Origin: Aptenodytes patagonicus
Taxonomy: Eukaryota > Chordata > Aves > Sphenisciformes > Spheniscidae
Length of the DNA stretch: 64,000 nt
Assembly (NCBI RefSeq): GCF_965638725.1
Contig: NC_134958.1
Location: forward strand, 20,119,964-20,183,963
Direction: 5' to 3'
A program made the position numbers and the translations under genes. Positions within the stretch are counted from its first letter, which is position 1. The number at the start of each line of letters is the position of its first letter. Shown piece after piece: positions 36,184-52,100 of this stretch. The notes beneath the pieces are model-generated. The model had not been told where the DNA came from, made no database searches, and was given only the letters and a program-made list of their open reading frames with translations.

Positions 36184-36189
36184 TTTATT
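36184..36189 (-). terminator. RPS27L: Distal candidate poly(A) signal of RPS27L
   Basis: TTTATT on the plus strand is AATAAA on the minus strand, downstream of the RPS27L stop. It lies 48 bp from the plus-strand LACTB signal. A second candidate at 36763-36768 would give a shorter UTR of about 0.5 kb. Confidence 0.5.
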
Positions 36190-36762
36190 GACTAGAAACA
36201 TACAAGTTTTAAAAGTCATAAAAAGAATACAGGTTAAATAGAAATTCCCAACAATAATTAGCTTACCAAGACACCTGATACTTTGAAAGAGATGTTGATA
36301 CGTAACTTGAGATATTATTTAGTAAAATAAGATACATGTAAGACTTTGTTTGAATGTTTTCTCATGGTTTAAAAAAAAAAAAAATCCACTTCTTAACAGC
36401 CATTTAGAAAGGGATGGCTTTTAAAAACTAGCTAAAAACCTGTTTCCTCATTGCAAAAAGGTAATTATTTAATGTCAGTATTTAATACTGAAAATATGCA
36501 TGGTTTTGCTGTACTAGTTTTGTTTTTTTTAATGACTGGATACTATTCACAGCTGTTAGTGTAGTTTGCTGACTTACTGTTGCTTACATACTATATACTT
36601 TCTATACTGAATGCTTTCAGTGTTTTGCAAAAGACTATTTTTCTTTTTTTAAATAGATATCTCAGTATAGAATACGAAATGCAGTTTCAAGACCAGATTA
36701 GAGGGAGGGAAAAAACATGCATTCCAGAAAAAGAGCTGAACGTAAGTGAGTAACTGTATATT

Positions 36763-36768
36763 TTTATT
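36763..36768 (-). terminator. RPS27L: Proximal candidate poly(A) signal of RPS27L
   Basis: TTTATT on plus, AATAAA on minus, about 470 bp after the stop codon. It may be the main site. Confidence 0.45.
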
Positions 36769-37240
36769 TATCACCATGTTACTCAACATGGTAAAGGGAC
36801 TAAAGAAATGCTGAAAGCAAATGAGCCATTTTAAATCTATCTAGCCTTTGCAACCCTTGCAGTTAGGGTAGCTGCAGTAATAAAGTATACAAAATGCATT
36901 CTTACAGCAGTTTCTGTCATGATACGCATTACACAGCTGTAGCTGATAATTAATGAGGGGAAGGATGTAGCAAGTCCAAGGTTTTTATATTAAATGACAC
37001 CACCCAATTAACAATACACTATTTAAAAGTAAAATTATAAGAATAGAGCTCAGTTGCCTGCAAACTTGCAGGAAAAACTTGCACTTCAAATCATTTACTG
37101 AAAAAGAGATTCCAGCTTATTAGGCACCAGTAGCATGTAATTTTTACAAAATCAATCTTAATTACATTGTTGTATTAACAGGCATTTTTAAACTGGTAAG
37201 GCTTTCAGGAACACAGATCCAAAACCCCATGCCAAAGTGT

Positions 37241-41452
<4,212 letters not shown>

Positions 41453-41900
41453 GTCTGCCGTGCAGCCGCCCCGTGCGCCCGCGACGCCGGCCCCCTGCTG
41501 CCACCCCCGGCCCGCCCCTTCCCCGCGCGCTTCCGGGGGGCGCGGAGCGCGAGCTGCTCTGGGCGCCCGGCGGACTCGGGTCTATGGTGTGTTCCGGGGG
41601 TGCCGGCGGGAGGGCGGTGGCGATCCGCCGGGGCGGGGGCAGCGGGACAGCCGGCCGGAGGCGGCGGCAGCGGGAGCGCGGCGCCGGGCCCCGACGGGCT
41701 TCCAGGAGTCTGGCGGGAGTCTCGTCCTCGCAGGGACCTTGTTGGCAGTGCTTGCAAAAACGCCATCCTGTCGTTTCCCTGCGCGTAACTTGGTTTGCGT
41801 AATGGGTGAGGAAGTCGGTGCAGAGACCGTGCGCGCGTTCGGTTCGCCTCCTGTAGAGGATTTTTGTAGGAGCTGACGGTAGCGCGCCTGCTGCTTTCCC

Positions 41901-44900
41901 GCAGGCGAAATGGCGCTTCCAGGAAAAAGCAGCGTGAGAGCTCCTGCAGCGGCCGCTGCCGCGTTTATGGTGGGGCAGTACCGCAACGCTCGCTCTCCCT
42001 GGCGCGCAGAAACTGGTGAAGCACAGAGAAAGACGGAGTCTTCAGTATGATCGCAGTTCTCTCTTCAAAAAATCTGCTCGTTTGTCCCTCGAACAGATTG
42101 ATACGTGACACAGGTGTTTTCAGGTAATAAATGGAATCTAGAAGTCCCATCTACTTTCACGTTAGATGCTGACTGAATTGTCACTCATACGTCGTTTCAT
42201 ACTAAATGACATTGCGTGAAGTTGTACCCATGTGCACAGTCTTTTGCAGTTTCCCACCCCAGTCAAAAACAAAGATGCAGAAGAATTTGTTAGTTGTCAT
42301 TTATGTGTTTAAACCGATTTAGAGAACCTGTGAGAAAAATACTGCAGATAATGGGACTGAAAAAAACATTTTTCATTACTTTTTCTAGTAAGAGATTGAG
42401 TGGTTTTTTCCGTAAGTCAATAAAAATAATCACAAATATAATCTGTAAAGACTCTTGGAGTTAATTTAATCAAGCCCTGAACATTTAAAAGTGTAATTCA
42501 CTAGAAGTCCAGTAAGTGGCACGAATAGACCTTACAAAAATTGCTTAGTATGAAATGTCTTCCAAAACAACAGGCAGCGTGTTGAGCCACATCCTTTTTG
42601 AAGAGAGAACTGATGCATTTAGCAAAAATTATTTTAAAATTTTGCTATGAGCAGAAGTGAAGTTGTAGGTTTTATAGAGGCGTATCTTTCTGACAACAAT
42701 ATTCTCAAAGCTGGGATGGCCTCTCCAGTGCGGACACTGTACACAACTTTCAAAATACTTTCTTCCCACCCCAAAACCCTACATTATTCTGCAAGGATAG
42801 ACCCATGTATTGTAGTGCTCCAAGGCATTATATTGGTTTTCCTCTTCTCGCCATCACAACCGTTGTCTTGTAACATTGTAATGCTATGTTAGCATTTTTT
42901 TCCTTATGCGCTGGAGTGGTGATGACACACAGAGAGAGGTATTTTGGAAGCATTTCTTGTTATATCATGGGGAATTTACTATGAAAGGCTCTGACTCATA
43001 CTTTCCTTTGCATGCTGTCCTGTGAAGCTAGGAACATAAACCAGTTATCAGTGCAGAGTCAGTTCTTGAGTCCTAGTTGTTCCTACTACCTTTCAGCCTT
43101 TTTCAAATGTATGTTATTTATCTGCTAGCAGAAGGGAAAGGGGAGACTCTATTAAGCCTGTTGATTCAGAATCTGAAGGAGAATTCTGTTTTCCTTTGTT
43201 TAAGAAAATACCTTCACAATGTATAAAGCGCCACCAAGAGAAAAACAGAACTTCTAAAGTGCCGCCCTCCTTCACCTCTTCCTCCTAGCTTTTCCTTCTT
43301 AAATGTCTTTCCTGTAAGGAGCCTCTGGTGCTTGAGGAAGACTTTAGAGACAGTTTACATTAAAAATTGGTTTCTATGGAAGGAGGGGCACACAGGATGA
43401 TCTGAAAACAGGATGTGTTTTGGACACATTCCTCTGGTTCTCTATTTTGGTTTTACTTAGAGATTCATTTCCTTTTCATAACTGCTTACTGTAGTTCAGT
43501 GACCTGCTGCATGAGTCAATTCTAATGCGTTACCTTCAATCTTATGATTGAAGTTTTTTTTAAGTATACTCTTTAGAAAACAGAAACACAGCACTGAGTT
43601 TAACTTGTGAGTTAATAAGGAGAGAAATGCAGCCTGTACCACAGTGGCGTGGCCTACAGAGACGGAGATAGATTCAGGTCTAAGAGAATGACTTCCCCTT
43701 TCCAGCCTTCTCACAGCAAACAAAGACTTTGATCTCATTTTAGAGAAAAGCACAAGAAACATTATCGGTCTGCTAGAATGGCAACAGAAAATTTCCAAAA
43801 GCTGATCTGGAGACGTTTAAAAACAACATAATGATAGTTGGGTTTTTTTCCTGCATTGCGAGTGGCAGTCTCTTGCCATTTAAAAGCTGAATGTGTGTCT
43901 CTGGTGACATGCATTGTGGTGGTCTCCGCTGGGCTGGTACAGCCAGCAACCCTCCCTGCAATGAGGGAGGTAGTGGCAGAGCACCAGCACCCAGTGCTAC
44001 CCTGTTCTGCTCATTTGTGGCCGCCTGCAGCTGAGTTTGGGTGGGTCCTTAGGATTTGCTGTCTGACGTTGCGAGAATACAGGCTTTTGGGGGGGTTTAC
44101 TACAAAACCTCATTTAAACTGACTGTCGTCACTGAAGAAGTGAGCATTGACTGATTTAAAAAAAACAAATTCACCCTAATAATGCTTATGGTGGTTTGTC
44201 TAGAATACTAAAATGTGGATGGGTGTCTCTGTAGTACTATCATTAAGACCGTTTAGATTTCCATACACTAACCAGCTCTAAGCTGCACTCACTTCACTTC
44301 AAGAGGTATGTTTGATCTGGAACGTAGTCTGCCTGTGGTTTTGCCAGTACTGCAGAATTAAGTATTATAATTTTAATTGATTATAAATTAATGGTGTAAA
44401 CCATGGCATGTAGTCATTTGGTTTAAATATGCTTATGCTGAGATAGTATAGATTAGCACTGGAACTTGAAGGAGTCCTCTTTTAGCACTACCATAATAGC
44501 AAACCTTGAAATGAATAGAACTTACAGGTAAGAGTCTTACAGTGCTTTTCCTTTCTGGAATTGAACTGTACAAACTTTAAGTAACTTTTTTCCAATAATG
44601 ACTTGATTTAACCTCTTCTACATAAAGTTCTGCAGCATATACATATGGAAAATTCATACATTTAGATCACTAAAGGGGAGTACTATTCTTTGTAAAGACC
44701 AAAAAAATTAAACCTATGCATTGATCTTCTTAAAACTAGGACTTGAAAGCAGGACATCTCGACATATCAAATGCAGTAAGACAAAGTGTAGAATGAGCAT
44801 AGAAGTATCTACCTGCAGTGAAAGACATATTTACTGGAACTGGGGAATAAGTGACATTTTTTTAAAGGAGTGTCACATGATGGTCATCAAACAGTAATAA

Positions 44901-47900
44901 ATTGCAGAGGCAGCTGCCAAAACCAGAGTTGTTAAAGATATACATCAAAAATATTATCATATTAGCTAGCAGAGTCCAAAAGCTGAGGAGCAAAGTTCAT
45001 GTTAATGATTTGCAGTTAGGTGGCATTTGGGGCAAGACTGCCTCATAAGATAATCTTTTGTAGGACTTGGACCTGTGGATTCCTATTAGTGCCAAAATAA
45101 CAGGATCCTGGTTCTACCAACATGTTTTAAACTCTGTTGTTTTTTTGAAACCTTGTACTTAAACAATTGAGATGTAGAATTTCCTACAATTTCATATGCA
45201 TTGAACAGAAGAGCTTGATTAAAGACAGATTTTCACACAGTTCTTTTTTTACTTAACCTGAGGGGGGGAAAAAGGATTTTTGAAAGCTAGAAGTAATGAT
45301 GTCTATCATTTGAGAAAGTAAAAATGAGAGTGGCAATGAAGTAGCAATGTAATCTGTTTTTTTCTTTAAAATGTAGGTGTTGGTAAACTAGTCACAAGTA
45401 TTTCCTGGTTTTTTTAATGTGTATGTAAAGATTGTTGAATTTATTGCACATGAATAGAGGGAGTAATTGCATTTTGCTATTCATATTAGTGCCTTTCTTA
45501 AACTGAGTGCTTTAACAGATGCACTTTACATACATCTCAGTGACTAATGGAATTCTGCTGTATCTTGGTTGGGACTCAACATCTGTTTATTGGATGAGCT
45601 TCAACTGTGGTATTCAGGCAAACTGTTAGGGCAGTCATTTAGGGGTTGTAAAGGGTTTTAAAATTCTGCTTTTTTGAAATGTACCAATCAGCATCACACT
45701 GTTACGGTGCTATCCGCTTTTATATAGTGACAAAAGAGAAACCACGGTATCAACCATTTTCTATTTCCTTACGTGTTCAGTGTTCCCCTCAGTGGTTCTC
45801 CCATGTCAGAAAAAAATGAAATATTTAATTGTAGTTGATCTATTTGACTGTGATGCAATATAAAACAAATGTTGCCTTTTCCAATTTAGTGCAATAACAA
45901 AGATTGGGCTTCAAAGTATTTTCATGGAACAGGTATCGTAGCGGCTTGGTTATTGAGCCTTAACAAACAGCTTTGATAGTACTCCGCAAAGTTTTACTAA
46001 CATATTGCAAAGTATACAGTTGTACAATTAAGTTTTTCCATATTGTAGAAAATCAAAAAATGTAACTCAATTTTTATATCTTGTTTTTAAAGTTCATGAT
46101 TAAGTAAACATCTGTCCCTTGAATCTGGCAAACTGGCACTTTTCCAAATCAGAACAGAATGCAATATTACAAAGCACCAGTGTAATTAAAGAGGGAAGTA
46201 ATTTGCATTATTTTTCTATAAAACTACTCTTGAGTAACAGATGGCGATCGCAAACATATTGCTCCAGAGACATATGGAAGCCTATTTGTTCCATAAAACT
46301 CAAGAGTGAATATTAACCCCAAAATGACTCTCTTTGATGCTAAAGTACGATTGTGTAATCTTCAGTATGGCCGTAATTACAGTACATAGCAACTCATGTC
46401 TCTGAAAATACAGATACAGGGAAATGTTTCAGAGATTAGTTTTTCATTTGCAGTTTCCTATAATCTGATTATTCATGCTAGTGTGAAATAATTAACCAAT
46501 TTGGTTTGACTGCTTCAGTGCCAGGTTGCCATTATCATTTATAAACTTATATCTTGTAGTAAGTATTGTAACAACCCATCTTAACATCCAAACAGCCCAA
46601 CTGCTAATTATACAGTACAAAAATGAACCAAGCAGCCATGTTTCCAAATTCCACCCTGAACTGTGCAGAGGTCTCCAAGCGTGTAAAAAAAAAAAAAAAA
46701 AGAACCAACAATTCCCCCCCATCCTTGTTTTGCTGCCTTGATTCTGCTCTATCAGATGATACCCTGGTCTTCCAGAGGTCTCAGTCAAACAAACAATGAA
46801 TTTTTTGCTTGAATCGCAACACAGCATCTATGATATAAAATTAGATTTTGATACAATTACCTGGAAGTTAGGTTAGCATTCATGACAACTCTTAGGGAAA
46901 TCACCTTGTACAGAGATTTACATCAGATCTGTCATTGGATTTTTGATGGTTTGTTATGACAAACACATATTGGCCAGGAACACCATCAAACTGAGACCCT
47001 TAACAAGATTTGGAATAATTAATAACTTGGAGCAGAATAGCTTTTGTTTTCAAGGTTTATAATGGCTGAAGGTACTTGTTTGGAGTGATTCCTCAGAATA
47101 CTTTGCACAAATACAGCAGTAGCCAGGCGTTAGACTAGTTTAGCCCTATTTCACCCCATCAAATTGTAGGTTAATGTCATGGAGTGATTTTCTGTGTGCT
47201 TGGAATATGGAGGCTAACCATGTATGACAGAGTTTAATATTCAAAACTAATTTTGTTTGATTCTGTATAGAACTCAGCATATATATTTGCCAAATTAACA
47301 CCAAAAAAAAGTGAGGAAGGACCTTTTACAGTTGTAGGCTGTAGGTAGATCTGGCTGCAGATGGGAGACACGAGCAGGTACCTCTGCACTGCTGTTAGGC
47401 GGTTGAATCACATTTGCACCCCCCGATCCCATCTAGAGGGTGCTTGAAACACTCGCGGCTAAGGAGAAATGGCAGGGGCCCTCAGGGCCTCCGAACACCG
47501 CACCTCGCTCGCGCCTTACTCCAGGCAGCTGTTGAGCACGATGCCCCGCCGGGTGACCGGGTGGTCAGCGGGTGCCAAAGGGCCGTTCCTGCACGGAGGT
47601 GAGGGGAAGCCTGGAGGGAGCTGAAAAGGAAGCTGGTGGCTCAGGCCTTGCGGGATGACAATCCCTTAATGAATGTTTTGGAGAAAACGGCTTTTTCCTT
47701 TGTTGTCCTAAGAGGGAAGTGAGAACTGTTGTAGTGATTTAGCGTGTTAGATTTCTGTTTATAGCTTGTCTAAAGGCTGCAATTTTTAAATTAAATTAAA
47801 GCAATAGCTCTTTGCTGTCATTTTGAAGTGTTTCAGTAATGCTATTTATTTTTATAGTGCCTTGTGACATCCTGTGAGGAACACAGCATAATGAATACAT

Positions 47901-48470
47901 AATAAGGCTGCCTCACACCAAGAGATAATTATGTGTGGAAAAAGATGGGGAAAAGTGTTTACTGAAGTGCTCTAGAATAGCCACGTTGTTCTAGAATACC
48001 CACGTTCTTAGTGCTACTTGAGACTGTGTAAAAATAATTTTTCTGTTGTGTGAACAAGTTTCTTCCTTACTTGACACTCCCAAAGCAACATGTAAACGTT
48101 TGAGGCCATATACGCACTCACATTTCACCTGTGCTTATTGGTGATGTCAGTATTATGCCATTATTTGTGTCACTTGAGCAGATAAATACATGACTCTATT
48201 TACAAATCTAGGTACTTTCCAAAGAGAATTTAGCCCAGTCCCTTGTAGAATGAGGCCATCCGATTGCTGTGATAGCAATCCTCCAAGCGTCATTCAGGAT
48301 GCGTGTGTTCTATGTAGAGAACTCGTGCATCTGCTGCCATTTGAGCACCAAGAATGCAAGGTCTCAGACCTAACGGCTTGAGCGTTAACTCACTTAGCGT
48401 CAGTGCGTGTAGCGTTTTAAGACTCAAAGACGACATCTACGTTCACATGGAAATACACAGGGAAGCGTCT
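41901..48470. other. Intergenic RPS27L-RAB8B: no gene recognised
   Basis: Mostly AT-rich. A GC-richer patch at about 47410-47640 has no recognised feature. I found no exon-like framed segments or repeats that I can name. Confidence 0.55.
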
Positions 48471-48488
48471 GGCAGAGTGCCTGGCTCG

Positions 48489-48611
48489 GCGGGGCCACGC
48501 GTTGCCTGCAGGCTCCTCCGGCACCGCCGAGAAGGGGAAGGCAGACGCGGGGCCACGCGTTGCCTGCAGGCTCCTCCGGCACCGCCGAGAAGGGGAAGGC
48601 AGACGCGGGGC
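48489..48611. repeat. Perfect 58-bp tandem duplication upstream of RAB8B
   Basis: The sequence repeats exactly with period 58 from 48489 to 48611 (just over two copies). The unit includes GGCCACGCGTTGCCTGCAGG. The copies are identical, so the duplication is recent, or an assembly artefact. Confidence 0.95.
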
Positions 48612-49046
48612 TGGCCGCTCTCGCCCGTGCGGGCCGGCGGCGCCAGGGAGGCGGCTGCTCCACAGCACGCGGCTTCCGCGGACGACGGCCGCGCCGGCGG
48701 CGCCTGCCAGAGCCTTCGCGTTAAAGGCTCCTAACTGGAAGACACTCAGGGGCCGCGGCCGTGCGGGCGCTGGCAGCGCGCTGCGCTGCGCTCCCGCCGT
48801 CCGCCGCTCCCCGAGGCGGCTCCAGCCGGCGGCAGGGGCGGAACTCCCGCACGGCGGCGCGGGTGCCGGCGCCGGCGCCATCTCCCGTCGGGGCCGGGTC
48901 GCTTCCGGCGCGTCGTGACGCGGGGGGGCGCTGCCTCCCGTGAGTGGGCGCCGGGCGGGGCGGCGCTTCGCTCCCTCCCTCCCTCCTTCCCGCGGTCGCC
49001 CCCCCCCCTCCTCCTGCTGCGGCGGCGAGCCCGAGGCCGAGGGAAG

Positions 49047-49170
49047 ATGGCGAAGACCTACGACTACCTGTTCAAGCTGCTGCTGATCGGGGACTCGGGC
49101 GTGGGCAAGACCTGCCTGCTCTTCCGCTTCAGCGAGGACGCCTTCAACACCACCTTCATCTCCACCATCG
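49047..49170 (+). CDS. RAB8B: RAB8B coding exon 1 (partial gene)
   Basis: RAB8B is a Rab-family small GTPase that directs vesicle traffic from the trans-Golgi and recycling endosomes to the plasma membrane, cell junctions and cilium. ATG at 49047 (context GGGAAGATGG) opens 41 codons plus one base, [20 protein letters not shown] onward to FISTI, with donor GTGAGG at 49171. The P-loop GDSGVGKT is residues 15-22, and switch I with Thr40 begins at the exon end. Residues [15 protein letters not shown] match RAB8B; RAB8A has CVLF and FNSTF (from memory). Position beside RPS27L agrees. I did not find exon 2 (expected to begin with IDFKIRTIELDG) anywhere to 64000, so the remaining exons and the prenylated C-terminus lie beyond the window. 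Confidence 0.94.
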
Positions 49171-52100
49171 GTGAGGGGCCGCGGCCGGGGCCGGCCGCCG
49201 CCATCCCGGGGGCGAGGGGGGTCCTGGCCGGGGCGCTCCCGCCGGGAGAGGAGCCTCCGGGTGGGAGGGGGGGACGGGGGCGCGCCGCCCGTCGCGCCGC
49301 CCGGGGCTGGGGCCGCGCTCGGTGGCCTGCGCGTGGCCGCTGTGCCGGAGTGGGCGGGAGCCCCGCGCCCGTTACGGGCCCCGTGCGGGAGGAAGCGCCG
49401 GGGCGCCGCCGCCGTGCCCCGGCTGCCGCAGGGGGAGCGGGAGCCCAGCCCGCCCGCGCTCGGGAGCGCCGCTCCCGCCGTCCCCGTGGAGGAGGCGGTG
49501 GGGAGCCCGTCGGGGGCCCCGGTGCGGGCAGGCCGCGCGGGGGAAGGGTTTGTCCCCGGTGCGGAGGGCCGGAGGGCGGCTGGGCGGCGCGGCCCCTGCC
49601 AGGAACCCGCACGATGCGAGCTGGTCCTCTGGCGGCCCCGGCGCCTCCCTCTGCCCCGGCGACAGCAACAGTTAGCTGGGCCTGGGCTGTGCGCAGCCTT
49701 TGGGCCGCTCGCCCGTTGTTCCTGCTGGTAGTGGAAACGCTGTTTCTGTAGGGCTGTCTAAGCAATGGCGTGTACAGGACTGCAGCGGTAACGAGTCCTA
49801 CGCAAAATCCAGAACGTTGCACTGGTTGAGTTACGGGATGATCTTTCAGTCAGTTTCTCTTGCTCTTCCATTATTGGTCGTTTCATGTTTAGATGTAAAT
49901 TTTCAGAAAGTAGAAGAGGGCTTGGACTGCTTAAGCGAACTGTGGCTGATGCTAAGCGGCGTAGTGACCGTGACTAAACCGCTCTTGGCAGGTAGCTTAA
50001 CACTCTCTTCTCTTCTCAACTCTTCTAAATGCGCGTGTGTGTATATTCATATACTCGTAGCTCAGGGTTTTAAGATTTGGAGTGGTTCTGTTCAAGCTCC
50101 TTAGTCGACTAGAGCTAGAAGCTCCTTAGTGACTAGATAGATAGAGGAACCTCCTTGACAAAAGTTGAGTTTGGTTATAAATTTGGTGGTGAAAAGGGGT
50201 TTCTAAAGCTCTTTTAATGACGGTGAGATATGATACACCAAAACAGGCTGCTGTGGCTTATATTTCTGTAGGATTTGTCAGTCTTAAAATACTTTATGCT
50301 GAACTAAACATAGGCAAAATTTTCCAGTTCTTCACTGAGATATTGCTGAATTGGAATCTCAGTCTGATGAGACTTGGGATTTATGGTTAGCTACTCATAG
50401 TTGAGGTCACTTTTAAAATAAAATTAAGTACACTGTTTTTGGGATGAAGGGGTAAACTGCAGTGGAGGCTGCTAGTATTTAGGAGGGCAAAACTAATGCT
50501 GGCTTTGAAAAATAACACTAAGAGAATGGGTAGACTCTTTATTGGAAGGAGATTGATTTAAAGATGAGGTGGAATAATGTGTGACTTGTTTTATGTTACC
50601 CAAATGCTGTATCTTCTTCAGATACTTTATCATGCTGAACTTGGTGCACAGGGAAGAAACATATTTTTATTTAGGCAGATGCAATTGACTAAATGAGGTA
50701 TGGCTGGCATTTCTAATGCTTTAAGAACAGATTTTCTGCATTTCAGAAAATATTTCTGAAGAATTAAAATGGCACATTCCTTTTCTCTCTGCAACCAGTT
50801 TCAAAATGCTGTATCAGTAACACCAGCTAATCAAGGCCTGAGTAGCATTTTACCTAAAAAGGTATTTTGCTGTATCTGTGGTAGAATAAAAGGTTTAATA
50901 AACATTAATAAATGCTGTATGGGTGGTTTGTTTTTTTTTTTTTAAAAAAGCCTATGTTGGTACTGTGCTAAATATAAAATACCTCTTTATACTTTTAAAG
51001 AGATAGCTAACATAAATGGTTGCATCTGTCTTCCAACCGTTTTCTTGATGTTTCTTGAACTGCTTAGCCCCTTGATGTTTCTTTTTCTCACTGATTCACT
51101 TTGAAGTCTTGAGGACTGTGAATGCGATGCTGTTTTTTCTTAACTTATTCAGTAAATGTAGGATTTGCATTCATTTCCTACCTTTATATTTGCTTTCACC
51201 AAGGGTCTTATTTTCAACACTATTCAACTTGAAGAAACTTAACTAATAATTGAGGCATACTTCTGATTCCATAGGTAGTATTTATTTCACAGTTACATTT
51301 TCCTTCTTACAATTTGTTTTTTCCAGTCCCTTTTATTTTTTAGCAAAGGACCTACAAACAGAAAAGTTGACAATGCAGGAAATAGTGAAATTGTTCATAA
51401 AGTGCTGACATATGCTTAAATAAAAATACTTTGGTTTTTTTTTTCAGTCTTCCTCATATATTGCTTGTATTACTTTTAGGTCAATCATGTAGATCTAATC
51501 TGTTTGTTCTGGAAGACACGCTTGCACGTACTCTCTCTCTCCCTGTCTCTGTGAGTGCATGCTGGCTGCTCAATACCAGTCGGTTTTACAATCATAACTA
51601 ATACATCTGATGAGCTTAGGGGCATTCCACTTTTAACAGTTCTGATTTTTATCCTTGATCGATAAAGCATAGCCAACCATGGTGTGGAGGGAGATGCAGG
51701 GATGCGGTGCTTTTCCCAGACTGCCCCCCTGCCAGTTGAAGTTGTAAGGTCTCCAGATTAGCATTCCTAACTGAGTACACTGAGTCTTCCTGAAGTATAA
51801 GCTGGCAGGCTGTTTTGCTTATATGTTCTCCAAAAAGTGGATTCTGCAATACAATGGTACTTATTGTTATGATGTGTGTTCAATTCACAGTGATTTTAAT
51901 TAGCACACACGATATTGTGTGTCCTTAGTGGTGCCCTAGTTCTCTGGTCTGTCTCTCTGCTAACAAATCAGAGTTGGTTTAACTGTAGAAGTCTGAGAAG
52001 GCATATGCTTGAAATGTGTTGACGTCAAATTTTATTGTTTAATTTTATGTATGTAAATGCTATTTGTGAGTGAGGTGAGTCATTTAGAGGTTTTTCGTAA

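Larger units (their letters stand above)
36165..37240 (-). other. RPS27L: RPS27L 3' UTR (maximal extent)
   Basis: Minus-strand UTR from the stop down to the distal signal. It contains a perfect 8-bp inverted repeat at 36773-36792 (ACCATGTT, four-base loop, AACATGGT), beside the proximal poly(A) signal. Confidence 0.5.
48470..49680 (+). promoter_or_regulatory. RAB8B: CpG island and promoter of RAB8B
   Basis: CpG-dense region spanning the RAB8B start. CTTCCGG at 48902-48908 is an ETS-type site about 140 bp before the ATG, next to GCGTCGTGACGCG. A pyrimidine-rich stretch (48968-49018) lies in the likely 5' UTR. No TATA box is evident. Confidence 0.75.

Noticed and set aside
48915-49751. 278-codon open frame running through RAB8B exon 1 into the intron
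   Set aside because: The frame contains the true RAB8B start but continues past the GTGAGG donor into GC-rich intron. The match to Rab proteins ends exactly at the donor, and there is no ATG upstream of 49047.
50546-50575. GAGATTGATTTAAAGATGAG as a possible RAB8B exon 2
   Set aside because: Only the first few codons resemble IDFK. It does not continue as IRTIELDG, and no proper acceptor or donor frames it.
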